From Hydractinia symbiolongicarpus (Eukaryota > Cnidaria > Hydrozoa > Anthoathecata > Hydractiniidae), in the NCBI RefSeq assembly GCF_029227915.1, contig NC_079880.1:13598001-13662000 (forward strand): a stretch of 64,000 nt of DNA, given 5' to 3'. This document shows, piece by piece, positions 43,945-54,194 of the stretch. Below the pieces are notes generated by a model that made no database searches, was not told the origin of the DNA, and was given only the letters and a program-made list of their open reading frames with translations. Both the position numbers and the translations under genes were made by a program. Each line of letters opens with the position of its first letter. Positions within the stretch are counted from its first letter, which is position 1.

Positions 43945-45452
43945 GTGACCTGCTCCTGAATGATTAATAGTGGCAGCTAACGAATATTTGTTGTTAATTG
44001 ATATGTCATCCGTTGGCTGAGAGCGAACTGTAACAATGTTGTCATTTGAAGCAAGGCAGGTAACAAATTGTTATTTCTTAGAGTTCTTCCATCAAGAAAC
44101 GTAAACCTCTTCAGTTGGATAATTAGAATGTCTCCACACTGGGTGAAAAACGTTTCGCTTGTACTGTCTTGATAAGAAGAGCACTGCGGGCAAAGCCACC
44201 TGTCATTTCCAGACAAATTTTCGGGCTGCAAAAAACAATTAATTGAACCTGTAACGCTGTTTGAGATAGGGAGTGGCACAATAGGCATACTTTCCTCCCT
44301 GCTAGTTGATAAGAAGCATGCATTACATGACGTCGTAGTGGTGATAATGTTGGTGATGATATTATTTGCGATAACCGAAAGGCCTGTTAATTCACCCAAG
44401 ACATGAAGCAGTATTTCTGGCACGTCCTGCTGGGTATTAATGTTGAATGGGGTCTTCCTAATGCTGGACATCTCACGCTGCAAGGCTCTTAAGAAGGCGG
44501 AAGGGTCAACAGCTGTGGAAGACTGGGACAGCATGGACATACTGAGCATAACAGACTTCAATAGAGGAGAAACAAGAGAAGATTCCGAAGCACAACGTAA
44601 CCAAAATGATGGGATTGCAGTTAATGCTTGCAGGATGGAATTGGCGTAACAGGTGTTTCCTTTATTTATTAATCCTGCGTAAATTACTTTGCTGTGGGTA
44701 GGTGGGTGTGGCCCTGCTTTAAGAGGTGTATTGGGCTTGGTGACTGTTGGTTGTTTGGCCTTTGGCACTGGAGGAATGGGTATGGAATAGTTGGTTGAAA
44801 TAGGGATGTGGCTGTGTTCATTCCATACCTTGGTATTTCTAGCAACCCAAATACAGAAAGAAGCTTTCATGCACATGTCGCCAAGTTGACGAGCAGCTTG
44901 AAAAGATTTTCTGCGACCCAATCCCAGTCTTTCAAACACGAAGAAACAGATCCAGAGCAGTAGCCTCTGCCACCTACTTCGATGGCAAAAAGATCTATAT
45001 GCCAACCGTTTTGTTTGATGATGTTCACCAGAGGATTGTATTTGGACATCTTAGTTGAATGCCAAGTTTCCATATTTTCCTCGCATGGACAGACAGGTAA
45101 GCTCTCTTACAATCACATGCTTTCTGTTGTTGGAATAGATAACAAGATCTGGCCTGAGTGATGTTAAAGCAACATGCCCAGGGAAAACAAATCCGTCCTT
45201 TAAGTCAGACAAAATCATCCAATCGCAGGCGAGATGTAAAGGACCTGTAAGTTTAGACTTTTTACCAGGAGTGTGGGCACCAGCTTTAACAAACTTAATG
45301 CTATTTAGCTGTTTTACAGGTGACGTGATGGACTTACAAAAAGTACTGAGCAACTCCAGAAGTTCTTTTAAAACAGAATCGTGGCGGAATGTAAATCTAC
45401 CCCGCGCAAGAGCAGTATTGCAGGCACCTAGGATGTGAGGTGTGGTGCACAT
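43543..45452 (-). pseudogene. USP-family copy A: CCHC/endonuclease-like domain fused to USP
   Basis: This is the most complete copy. From the N-terminal side it reads 'CTTPHILGACNTALARGRF' and 'FRHDSVLKELLELL', the end of a zinc knuckle and the RHD box typical of R2-like C-termini. Next are 'LHLACDWMILSDLKDGFVF', 'TSLRPDLVIYSNNRKHVIV' and 'RELTC', a PD...E nuclease-like core. Then, after a frameshift near 45060, come 'KYNPLVNIIKQNGW' and 'FAIEVGGRGYCSGSVSSC', and after another near 44870 'MKASFCIWVARNTKVWNE'. A Pro-rich linker joins it in frame to the USP Cys box 'AGLINKGNTCYANSILQAL' (44680), the zinc insertion 'TSCNACFLSTSREE' with 'WLCPQCSS', and 'CGDILIIQLKRFTF'. A frameshift near 43980 precedes the His box 'INHSGAGHYWAFIKD'. 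It is a decayed gene, but the fusion is clear. Confidence 0.85.
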
Positions 45453-45645
45453 TTTTTTTCACATAAAAAACAAGAGGATTCAGTGTATATCCGCCAACGC
45501 TTTAAATTACCCGGGGACGGAAGTTTGGTTGCATTGCCAACAAGGATTTCCAGGAGAGATTGTGCTTGATGTAGTTATTCCATTTACTCCAGTACCCTTT
45601 CACCTGAAGTTGCGTTGTTGGTGTTGTTAGGAATTACTATTGCCA

Positions 45646-46250
45646 AAAGTTACTATTTAATGACCATATTCAAAATATATGCTCTACGGCTAACTATAAA
45701 CTCCATGCTCTCCGTAGATTAAGACAATATTTAACACTGAATAAGGCTAAAGTCATAGCCTCTGGATTCATCAAAAGTCAATTCAGTTATGCTGCGATAA
45801 TCTGGATGTTTTGTAGAAAAAAGTCTTATAAAAAAATTGAGAAAATTCATCGTAGGACACTAAAAGTCGTTTAGAACATTGACTTATCATATGGTGATTT
45901 ACTTGCCACATTTAACGAAATATCTATCCACCAGCTACATTTACGAACACTAGCGATTGAAATTTTTAAGTCAATAATGCATCTGAACCTTTTAATCTTG
46001 ACTCAAAACCCTTAAACTATGAACTTAGAACGGGAGGAACGTTAGCTCTCCCTCCTGCCAAATCGACCTATTTTGGTAAAAACTCTGTTTTATATAGAGG
46101 TTGTTGGCTCTGGAATAAATTGCCGCAAAATGTAAAATTATGCCAAACGGTCGAAGAATTTAAAAAGCAACTTGTGTCACAAGGAATTATCCATTGTAGT
46201 TGTTTAGTTTGTTTATAAATTAAAATAAAATTGTAAATAAATGTTTAATA
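45646..46250 (+). pseudogene. 5'-truncated CR1/L2-type LINE 3' end
   Basis: The plus strand encodes the post-RT C-terminus of a LINE: 'NDHIQNICSTANYKLHALRR' and 'LRQYLTLNKAKVIASGFIKS', then 'QFSYAAIIWMFCRKKSYKKI', 'EKIHRRTLKVV', 'YELRTGGTLALPPAKSTYFG', 'NSVLYRGCWLWNKLPQNVK' and 'GIIHCSCLVCL'. There are one internal stop and a frameshift. It ends in an A-rich 3' end with AATAAA-like words near 46220-46246. Truncation at the 5' side is typical of target-primed insertion. Confidence 0.85.
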
Positions 46251-47000
46251 TAACCTCGTTCACAGGTTTTCTCGCCTTTCTTTACAAGAAAGCATAAAGC
46301 TGGATCGCCTGGTGACTAGGTTAGTTGGTTTTTATTAGTCTAGGCTACGCATTGTAACCAACTTAAAATAAAGAATACATAACTCTACCTACTTGTTCTT
46401 CTTCTTCTATTTCCTTTGCAGTGTCTGTTATTAGCTTCCTGTAAGAGTAACATTGTCGGGAAACACGCATTTTAGCTCTCGGACACAGACCTAACCCACA
46501 GGCTGTTCCCTGTGTTTTCATTAAAACCGAAGTTGCAATGAAGTTTTTTTGGAAAGTGGTATTACGCCTATACGCCTGTTCAACTCTGTTTAACTATACT
46601 GAGCGGTTAGCCCAGTGTTAACAACAGACTGTTGTTTTTGGTAAAGGCTGTTGCGCTTATCCGCCATGTACAACGTGGTTTACCTGTACTAAGGGGTACT
46701 TTTCGCGAAACAGTACTAGTCTTACATTCATGTCGAGGCCACATTACGTAATTTAATTTAGGAACAGGTTTATTCAATTTTTTTTTATTAATTAAACTAA
46801 TTTGGGCAATCATGATGGCTGGTTGCTGACATGGAACAGAAAGGATGTGTGAATGGCTCACTTGATATATGCCTAACTCCTTGAATGCTTTACGCATTTC
46901 TACCAAACACGAATTCCCCTCTTCTTTTCCAAACACAACTTTCAATTTTTTTTAGCAACAAGGGGATTGGAGTAACTACATCGCAATGCATTTAGATTGA
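46251..47000. other. No gene seen
   Basis: No coding motif recognised. The minus-strand frame at 46607-46945 (112 codons) shows no family features. Confidence 0.4.
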
Positions 47001-47004
47001 TGAT

Positions 47005-47330
47005 AAAGTGACGAAACAGCTGACTGTTGTAATATAGCTTGTCTAATGACGGCTGGTTCATTATTATAGAGGTTGTAACCCTCCGATGATTCTGCAAAAC
47101 TCTCCCTTACAAAGATTCTCTTAGAAAAAATACATTTACCATTAAACAGGACGTGAAAAGTGGTAAAGCAAAAACACTAATAAAAATACAAAAAAAGACA
47201 AAAACAAAACAATTAGGCAATTCAAACTGAATTAATAGAAACAACACGTAAAATAAATAAATCTTATTATGACGAAACTATCCTCAATGTTTTGAGACGG
47301 AAAGTTTGATGAAAATATAGGTTTCTCTCT
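47005..47330. repeat. USP-family terminal region, partial
   Basis: 'gtgacgaaacagctgactg' and 'cttgtctaatgacggctgg' are followed by 'accattaaacaggacg', 'acaattaggcaattcaaact' and 'taataaatcttattatgac'. These are the outer 300 bp of the family end, lacking the later landmarks. Confidence 0.7.
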
Positions 47331-47761
47331 AAAGAAGAGGCCACTTGAGAACTTCTGTATTCTCCAATTTACAGGGATGATCGAAAAGCTAATGATTTAG
47401 GTTGTACTGAAACAAAGACCAGTGAATGTAGAAACACGAGGATTGGCGAAATAAGACACCAGTCACATTCATTGACACCATCCACCAAAATCAATAACTT
47501 CATTTAAACGTTGAAATAAGAAGAGTCAACAACTGCAAATTGTATCGTTGTTGCTTTTACCTGCCGACACAGGGCCCAGGGTTAAGAGAGCACTTAGAGA
47601 TATTGTGATAAAACACATAAGTCAGCAAACCTGGAAACAGAAAAACTCTTTGACCTTACACATAAACACCCGAGAAATCGTATCTTAACTAATTTGAAAT
47701 TACAATGAGTTGTCTAAAAGTTATATGTATAAATGGATATGGGTCAAACAAAAATGGACAG
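47331..47761. other. No gene seen
   Basis: No supportable coding or repeat signal. Confidence 0.4.
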
Positions 47762-47772
47762 GGCTGTTGTGG

Positions 47773-47821
47773 CTGTGTGTGTGTGTGTGTGTGTGGGGGG
47801 GGGGGGGAGGGGGGGGGGGGG
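47773..47821. repeat. (TG)n followed by poly-G
   Basis: About eleven TG units run directly into a G tract of 27 bases with one A interruption, an unstable compound microsatellite with possible G-quadruplex potential. Confidence 0.95.
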
Positions 47822-47849
47822 CACTTGAGTAGTTACCAGTTTCAAATGA

Positions 47850-48420
47850 AAGAATTACCAAATAATAATCCAATGGCATAATAATTATCACTCAGTTCTT
47901 CCATGAGATTACCATCAAAGTATTTCCATTTGACAGCCCGTAGCATCATAGCAAAAAGTTCTTTGCATGGCCCACCATACTCAAACCTTAGCCATCTGAA
48001 AAAAATCTGAAAATAGTTCCAACAACAAAACTTTACAAGTGAAGCAAAATGCAAACAGCATCTCAAACACATGCATATAAACTTTTGTCACCATGAAACT
48101 AAACTTCGAGAATTAATAATTTATCTTCAAGTGAAAGCATTTCATCCAGAACAATCATAGGACATCATTTCCACTGATTATGATCAAATAAGTCCGCCCA
48201 TTTTTACATACTGCAGCATCCCTGACTTCCAATATACGGCCCTTAATAAGCTCCTTTTGTAAAACCTTTACAGTTACATCAACATTATACGGATGATTAT
48301 CACTGGTTTGTTATCCATTATAATCGTCTTGCACTACACCAGTTTGATCATCATTTAAAGGCTCATTATCTTTAAAAGACAAGTGTTCATAACCACGTGA
48401 TTTTAAACAGATAGTGACTC
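47850..48420 (-). pseudogene. HECT-type ubiquitin ligase fragment
   Basis: The minus strand reads 'VTICLKSRGYEHLSFKDNE', 'LQKELIKGRILEVRDAAV' and 'RTYLIIISGNDVL' (48420-48160). After an intron-like gap comes 'FRWLRFEYGGPCKELFAMML' and 'NLMEELSDNYYAIGLLFGNS' (48030-47850). This resembles the N-lobe start of HECT domains (GGxxREFF...L, followed by YYxxG+L...S), most like G2E3-type ligases in invertebrates. The catalytic Cys lobe is absent. A further possible exon 'YARNVSNPQDKLVLAKADMC' lies at about 48760. It is a decayed gene or a captured fragment between two USP copies. Confidence 0.55.
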
Positions 48421-48852
48421 CTGGATTGGCCTGATGCACCAACAACATTTCTTATCCCCCTAGCAGATAGAAGACAACTCATACCATCCAAGTCACGGCG
48501 GTTTGCCACACACTTTAAAAGCTGAACCCTCCAGCATATTAAAGAAGGATGAAAATTACAAAGTGCATACACAATGATAAACTCGACGCACAATATAGCT
48601 CAAATTTCGTGAAGGTTTATTTTCCAGTTTGACATCAGAAGTTATTTTATCAACAACAGTTTTTTCTTTATCCTTAATATCAAGTCTAATTATTTAAAAG
48701 CACATGTCAGCTTTTGCAAGGACAAGCTTATCCTGTGGGTTTGAAACATTTCTAGCATACCTGCTAACTAAAAGAGATTAAGAGTAACAAAGCACAAAGT
48801 GCAACGACAAAACTTGTTTTTAGACAATGTCGGTGATTTCAAAATATTTTTT

Positions 48853-49895
48853 TTAAAATGACCTAAATGTATCCGATACACATGTTATGGTTTTTTCCTC
48901 CTTGAGACAAAACACCGGTGCCAAACTACCAATACAACACAAGTTAGTATTGCCCCTTGCAATGCCTGAGAGTTCCTCTCTTGAAGAAATACAAAAACAG
49001 GTATCACATGTTACAGTTGAAGTGATGGTCACCTTAGACATATAGTCAGCAGGTTAGCAGTATTATTTTCTGATATTTTCATTTAAAAACCCCTAAAATA
49101 ACTTGATGGGTCAATGTATGATGGAGAACATTAGCGCATAGACATTTTAAGTACGAAAGCCTTTGTATTTGGAAAGAAGCAGGAAGACTTAGACGGCCAC
49201 TGAGAGCACAACAACGGACACACGCAAGTGTTGCCTTTGTAAATAAAGCCTAGTTTTCTCGAAATTCCTTGATTTACATGGTACGGTTTGGTGGAATGTG
49301 GAATTCGGTTGGCAATCTTGTTTCCGTGATGGTTATTGATTTAGCAAGGGCTTTTTTCTCGGTGTTTTTAGAATGTTCATGGTTGCTTTTATACGAGGAG
49401 AGATTGCTGGGCCATTCTGTAGTGTTCCTTACTAACCATATACAGAAACAGGTTTCCATGCTTTTGCGGCTTAGATTTTTAACTGTGCGAGTATGGAACT
49501 TTAAGCAGGAGGTGATAGTGTTCGGACAACTCCGTCTAGCTCCTATTTGCTGCAATGACATTGACTAAGGATTAATACTTCGTTGTTTACCCCATATTTA
49601 CCTTGCATGGACATGCTAGTTCTATGAGTATTATTCTTTTAAGGCAGTTGGAAAACATAACTATGCCTTGTCCTAATTCGGTCATTGCAATATCACCAGG
49701 ACAAGAACTCAAGTTGTTTAGTCTGGATAGGATTTTCCAATCTGAGGCAAGATAAAAAAAATACCTGTTGGCAAACTTTTTCATTTGGCAAGTTCCTGGG
49801 CCGATTTTTACAAAGATGTATTTGGTGATGCGCGTTGATGTTGGATGGTAACCTTCCTTTTGGCAAAGATATTCTACATGATACAAAAACATAGG
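48853..49895 (-). pseudogene. USP-family copy B, truncated
   Basis: Minus-strand blocks repeat copy A's order with heavier decay. They are 'LASDWKILSRLNNLSSCPGD' (where A has DWMILSDL), 'IVMFSNCLKRIILIELACPC' (the nuclease strand pair), 'METCFCIWLVRNTTEWPS' (A: MKASFCIWVARNTKVW), a Lys/Thr-rich linker, 'LGFIYKGNTCVCPLL' (degenerate Cys box near 49250) and the zinc start 'TVTCDTCFCISSREEL' (48990). The His box is missing. The PD aspartate has become GQG, so the nuclease core is lost. Confidence 0.7.
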
Positions 49896-50244
49896 ACGAA
49901 GTGCAGACTGCTTTCCTGCCTAAAAGACAAGGTAGCTTCTGTGTTAATATGCCAGCGTTTCAACTTAGATGGGGAGGGTAAAACATCAAACTTAGAAGCT
50001 AGACAAAAAGAAAGTAAATTTGGAGGCATGTCAAGCTCCTCTTGCTTTATGTATTTCTCCCATCTTGCTCATCGCCCTTGTACTTCCATCTGGAGAGCTT
50101 TAGACATGGACAATTTGTCATCAATTTGTTCAGACTTGTGACTGGCCAGCTTTCTACGTGCATGGCTGGGTATGTTTATATCTGCATTTTTTCCTTGTGA
50201 GTCTTACTTGTTCCACTGAACAGTATTATATGTAAAAAAGGTTT

Positions 50245-50740
50245 ACAAAACAGCAAGCTGCACTGAAGTATCTTGTCTGCAGGGACGGTTGTTGTCAAAA
50301 CTGGGATTAGGCTGCCCGAAGGTGCTGAATACACTTTCTTGCTTCTTACAAGCATGGGTACTGTCCAACTTGGACCTAAAACAATTGTTTAAGAAAATCG
50401 TAAAGAGAAAAAACAATCCTTCTATCACAAACAATACGATACAAGACAGAGCTAACAACATAAACGGACTGGTTACAGATCGAACACAAAAAGAAAAAAT
50501 GTATATGTTAAAAATACATTAATACAAAAAAGAATTAAATAAGACCCTCCTGTGCAGCAGAACTTGTGACTCTGGCTGTCAGGGTTGTCAAGCCTGAAGA
50601 CCAAGTTAGTAAACTTGGGCACCTTACTGATCTGGGGTAATAAGTGGGGTCGTTACACTCAAAGACAAGCTAAAAGCAATCCCCCTTGCTAAGCTTCTTA
50701 TAAGTTACCAGCTCGGATTTACATTTTCCTCCCCCATAAC
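50245..50740 (-). repeat. USP family: terminus and 3' flank of copy C
   Basis: ACAAAACAGCAAGCTG at 50245-50260 is followed by 'cttgtctgcagggacggt', 'ttacaagcatgggtactgtc' and later 'aataagtggggtcgttacac'. About 120 bp of it is the inverse of 62055-62175. This shows that both ends of the family share one long terminal repeat. Confidence 0.7.
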
Positions 50741-50929
50741 CCTGGTAGTACAGGTTTAAAGCAACAGTGAAGGTATTTTAAAAAGAGGAAAGTTAAAAAA
50801 TAAAAAATATAGCAGCGGGTATAAAAGAAAACATGATATAGTGCTGTTGCGCGTTATTGGATCAACATTGCTTATTGCCTTGTCATTGCAGAGGTATCAA
50901 GAAAAAAACCTTCAAGAAATTTATTATCC

Positions 50930-52690
50930 TTTACCAGATGTTCTCCATCTCTTGCAAACCTTGCAGGTGCAAGGTTAAAATTTCGCTATTCCTCGTAATC
51001 TTTGTTTCCCTAGTGCTCTCTTGGTGCAGGGAACATTGTGGGCAAAACCATTTATTTTCATTCTCCAGATTTTCGGAATCTAAAAATATACCAACTGACA
51101 ATTGTACGCCGGAAGACGGTGACATTGTTAGGATGTACTGATTTTTAACAGTAACAGAAGAACAGAGACAGGTGTTACAGCTAACTGACACCGATACTTC
51201 TGTCAAGATGTTCTAAGACGTAATTAGAACCCTTTCAATTCATCAAAGACAAGAAGTAACATCTCTGCTACATCTTGCTGAGATTTGATTGTGAGATAAC
51301 AAAACAGCAAGCTGTAATAATGGAACTAGTCTACTGACTCTTTCGTTTTTGAATTGTAGAGGTTACACCCTCTGGAGATCTATATTCAGTGCAAGATCTC
51401 CCTTTTTACAAGGATAGTCTGCAGAATTAAGGTAATTGAACTAAAGACCCTATATAAACATTACATCACAAACACCTACTGACAGTTACAAATTGCTATA
51501 CGACATAGAAAGAAAAATATAAATATAAAACTATAAATACAAAACTATAAATAAGAGTAGACAACCACCCATGCGCCAGGACTTGTGAACCTGGCTGTAG
51601 CTTTCCACATGTGTTACGGGATCCCAATACTCAGCCTTACACAGGTGATTGACGCTTGGGACCAGCCCTATGTCAGGACCAGCCTGAAGTTACTGGGGTA
51701 AAATGCGTGGGCGTAAATCGTATTTCCAGAAGAGTGTCTCTTACGTTCTAGGGCCTTGAGAAAGTTTGAAGGATCAACGGGGGGCAAAGAACAGTTTAAC
51801 AGGTCTTGTTAAGATCAATCACTCTCATAATTGGTGACAAGCGGGGTGACTCCGAAGCACTCTGGGACCATAGCGATGGAATAGTACCTAGTGCTTGCAA
51901 AATAACATTGGCATATCACATATTGCCTTTGTTGACAAAACCTGCATTTATAAAATTTGTCTTTGTTTTGGCACTAGTTTTGCTATGGTTGGTTTTTAGA
52001 GAATCCGGAGTGCGTGGACCTGATATATGATCCTTAGGCAATTCTTTTACTGGAGCTGGATTACTTTACAAGATGCAACAGACTTGGGTGGAAAAGTCTT
52101 TCTCGTTCCGGGTGCCTTAATTAACGAGTCTCCTGACTACCGAGCAATCCATACACAGAAAGAAGCTGTCATAATGATTTTACCAAGGTTTTTGCGGTGA
52201 AATATGCCATTTTGTTGGAAAACCCCAGCCTTTTCAGACAAGACGTGGTTGTTCTCGCGGAATAACCTCTTGCCTCTACTTCTACAGCAAAGAAATGAAC
52301 TTGTCAACCACTGGATAGAATTACGTTAAACAAGCAAGAATATTTAGTGACTTTGGTGGAGTGCCAATAGTTTGTATTTTCTTCGCAAGGGCAAGTGAGT
52401 CCGATAATTATAACTCGTTTAGGATTATTTGATAAGATAACTACATCAGGTCTTAGCTGTGACACAGTAATGTGGCCTGAAAAAACAAAGTTTCGAATAG
52501 TGTCGGCAACAACTATCCAATCGTTGGTGAGATGCAATATACCTGTAAGCTTGGTCTTTGTTTGGGGACCAACATAAGCACCTGCCTTGACAAAATTCGT
52601 AGAATTACATTTCCTAGAGGTGAGTAGAAGTGCTGACAGGAATTCTTTTAAAGTGTTACTTGGCTCAGCATGCAGTCATTTAGCAGCTTA
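50930..52690 (-). pseudogene. USP-family copy C, interrupted
   Basis: Minus strand, from the N-terminal side: 'NDWIVVADTIRNFVFSGHIT', 'SQLRPDVVILSNNPKRVII' and 'LTCPCEENTNYWHSTK' (nuclease-like core, 52530-52330), 'IMTASFCVWIAR' (52170), then remnants of the Cys box region ('NKGNICYANVILQALG', with Ile for Thr, 51930-51890) and 'SASESPRLSPI'. A 430-bp piece of the family's own terminal region interrupts it at 51290-51725. The zinc insertion 'VSCNTCLCSSVTVK' with 'KWFCPQCSLHQEST' follows (51200-51020). The His box is absent. Confidence 0.75.
51290..51725. repeat. USP-family terminal fragment inserted in copy C
   Basis: It begins with gtgagataACAAAACAGC (core 51299-51314), runs through 'gcgccaggacttgtgaacc' and 'cctggctgtagctttccaca' and stops at 'gcgtgggcgtaaatc'. 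It separates the zinc part from the Cys-box part of copy C, so the family has inserted into itself or been rearranged. Confidence 0.7.
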
Positions 52691-52699
52691 CTGTTTAAA

Positions 52700-53110
52700 T
52701 TGGAAACATGTGTACGGCTACAGTTACACAAAACTGCAGTAACCAGTGAGCTTTGTCGATGACACCAACCACATAAATGTGCTGAACCAGAGGTTTGAAA
52801 AAAATAAGCTTTAAGTGACCAAGAGGAGGAGACTTACCACAGGCAAAATGTAACAAAACAGTGAAACAAAATTATACTGTTGAAAACTTTCACAGTACAC
52901 AGTTTAAAATTAGTCAAAAAAAATTACAAGAAGTAATGCCTACAGCTTCATTCTTCGGCAGGTATAATTCTGTTTTGTCATAATATTTTTTTATATTTTT
53001 GTTCTACTGGCAGGCATTATTATAATGAAATTTCAAACTAAAAACTTTTTTTATCATTGCATTAATGAAAATGTAAGTATCCATTGACACATTAATTCTT
53101 TTTTCCTTTA
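52700..53110. other. No gene seen
   Basis: AT-rich spacer. It presumably contains the left end of the YqaJ-bearing element, which I could not delimit. Confidence 0.35.
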
Positions 53111-53113
53111 CTA

Positions 53114-54090
53114 GTGTCACATATGATGATGACTTCGAGACACATCAATTCCCAAATAGACAAGGCTGATGAAAATGATATTAATTGCATTCCAGAGCCA
53201 CTAACCAGCTTATACGATGCTAAAAGAATTAACTTTTCGTCCGAACAACTAAAAAGTGCATATGACAGAAGTTTTGAACATTACAAAGCTACCTATGATC
53301 AAAAATCATATAATAATATGACAAAGGCTACATCAATGAAAAGTTTAAGTAGTGCTTGGAAACTTCATAGAGGAGGGAGAAATGTGGTTGGAAAAAACTT
53401 GCTGTTGAATCAACTTATGAACTACACCACACTAGCCTATGCCCCTGCATTTAATTATGGACGGGAATGTGAAAAAAGGCAAAAACACAATTTAAGGAAA
53501 CTTTTAGGAAAGAGCATACATGTGGCATATTACGATTCAATGGGCTTCTTGTAAGGGCAGATATGCCCTTTCTTGGTGCATCACCTGATACGTTAATTAA
53601 TTGTAGTCATGGTGAAAGTTTGTTGGAGATTAAATGTCCGTACAAGTATCAAAATGGCTTATCAGGATGGGAAAATGATAGACTTTACGTTAGATTTAGA
53701 TATAACAGTGAAGGAGAAACATAATTATTATTACCAAATGTTGGGGCAAATGTTGGTTTCAAACAGATAATTTTGTTATTTGTTTATTTGGACACCTCCA
53801 ATGACTGATGATAATATTTTTATGTTTAAAGAAGAAAAAGATAATAATTTTTGTGAAAAGATGTTGGAGAAACTAAATCATTATTTTTTACAGTACTCCT
53901 TTCAGAAGTTGTTATCAGGAAAAACAATCTCTGTTTTGACAACAAGCTACATCACTACTGTTCCTGCAAGTGCCCGTGCATGCAACAACAAAGACTGTGC
54001 GACGATTGGTACCATAACGTCTGTGTCAATATTACAAGAGCTTCTAAAGGGGCATGGTATTGTCCTGATTGGGTGTAAAATAGGAAAGAA
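53114..54090 (+). pseudogene. YqaJ-like exonuclease with C-terminal PHD finger
   Basis: The first frame (146 codons) has the helical N-terminal part. After a stop at 53552-53554 the frame continues 'MPFLGASPDTLINCSHGESL' and 'LEIKCPYKYQNGLSGW', the YqaJ/lambda-exonuclease-like core in which GASPD and EIKCP carry the metal-binding Asp, Glu and Lys. Further blocks 'MLGQMLV'-like and 'FVYLDTSNDxxIF' are frame-shifted, then 'FCEKMLEKLNHYFLQ'. Around 53960 another frame gives a PHD finger, 'CSCKCPCMQQQRLCDDWYHN' followed by 'KGAWYCPDW'. The final zinc-ligand Cys is replaced by Trp. YqaJ genes travel with DDE transposases of the ISL2EU/Harbinger-like groups, consistent with the convergent gene next door. 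Confidence 0.75.
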
Positions 54091-54194
54091 ACAAGTCAAA
54101 AATATATATTATTTTATGATCTTTTTATTTAGTACTTTTGTATATATTTATAAGCTAATACACTGTAAAATCTAATAAAGTGACTAATTTTTTG

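Noticed and set aside
45442-45630. Plus-strand frame with 'CWCC' end next to copy A
   Set aside because: It overlaps the copy A coding region on the opposite strand and has no recognisable motif.
46607-46945. A 112-codon minus-strand frame
   Set aside because: No domain, no splice or start context, and no homologous copy in the window. Insufficient to call a gene.
47850-49895. A natural USP-HECT fusion protein
   Set aside because: Copy B breaks off in the zinc region and unrelated dispersed repeat sequence separates it from the HECT fragment, so adjacency alone does not support a fusion.
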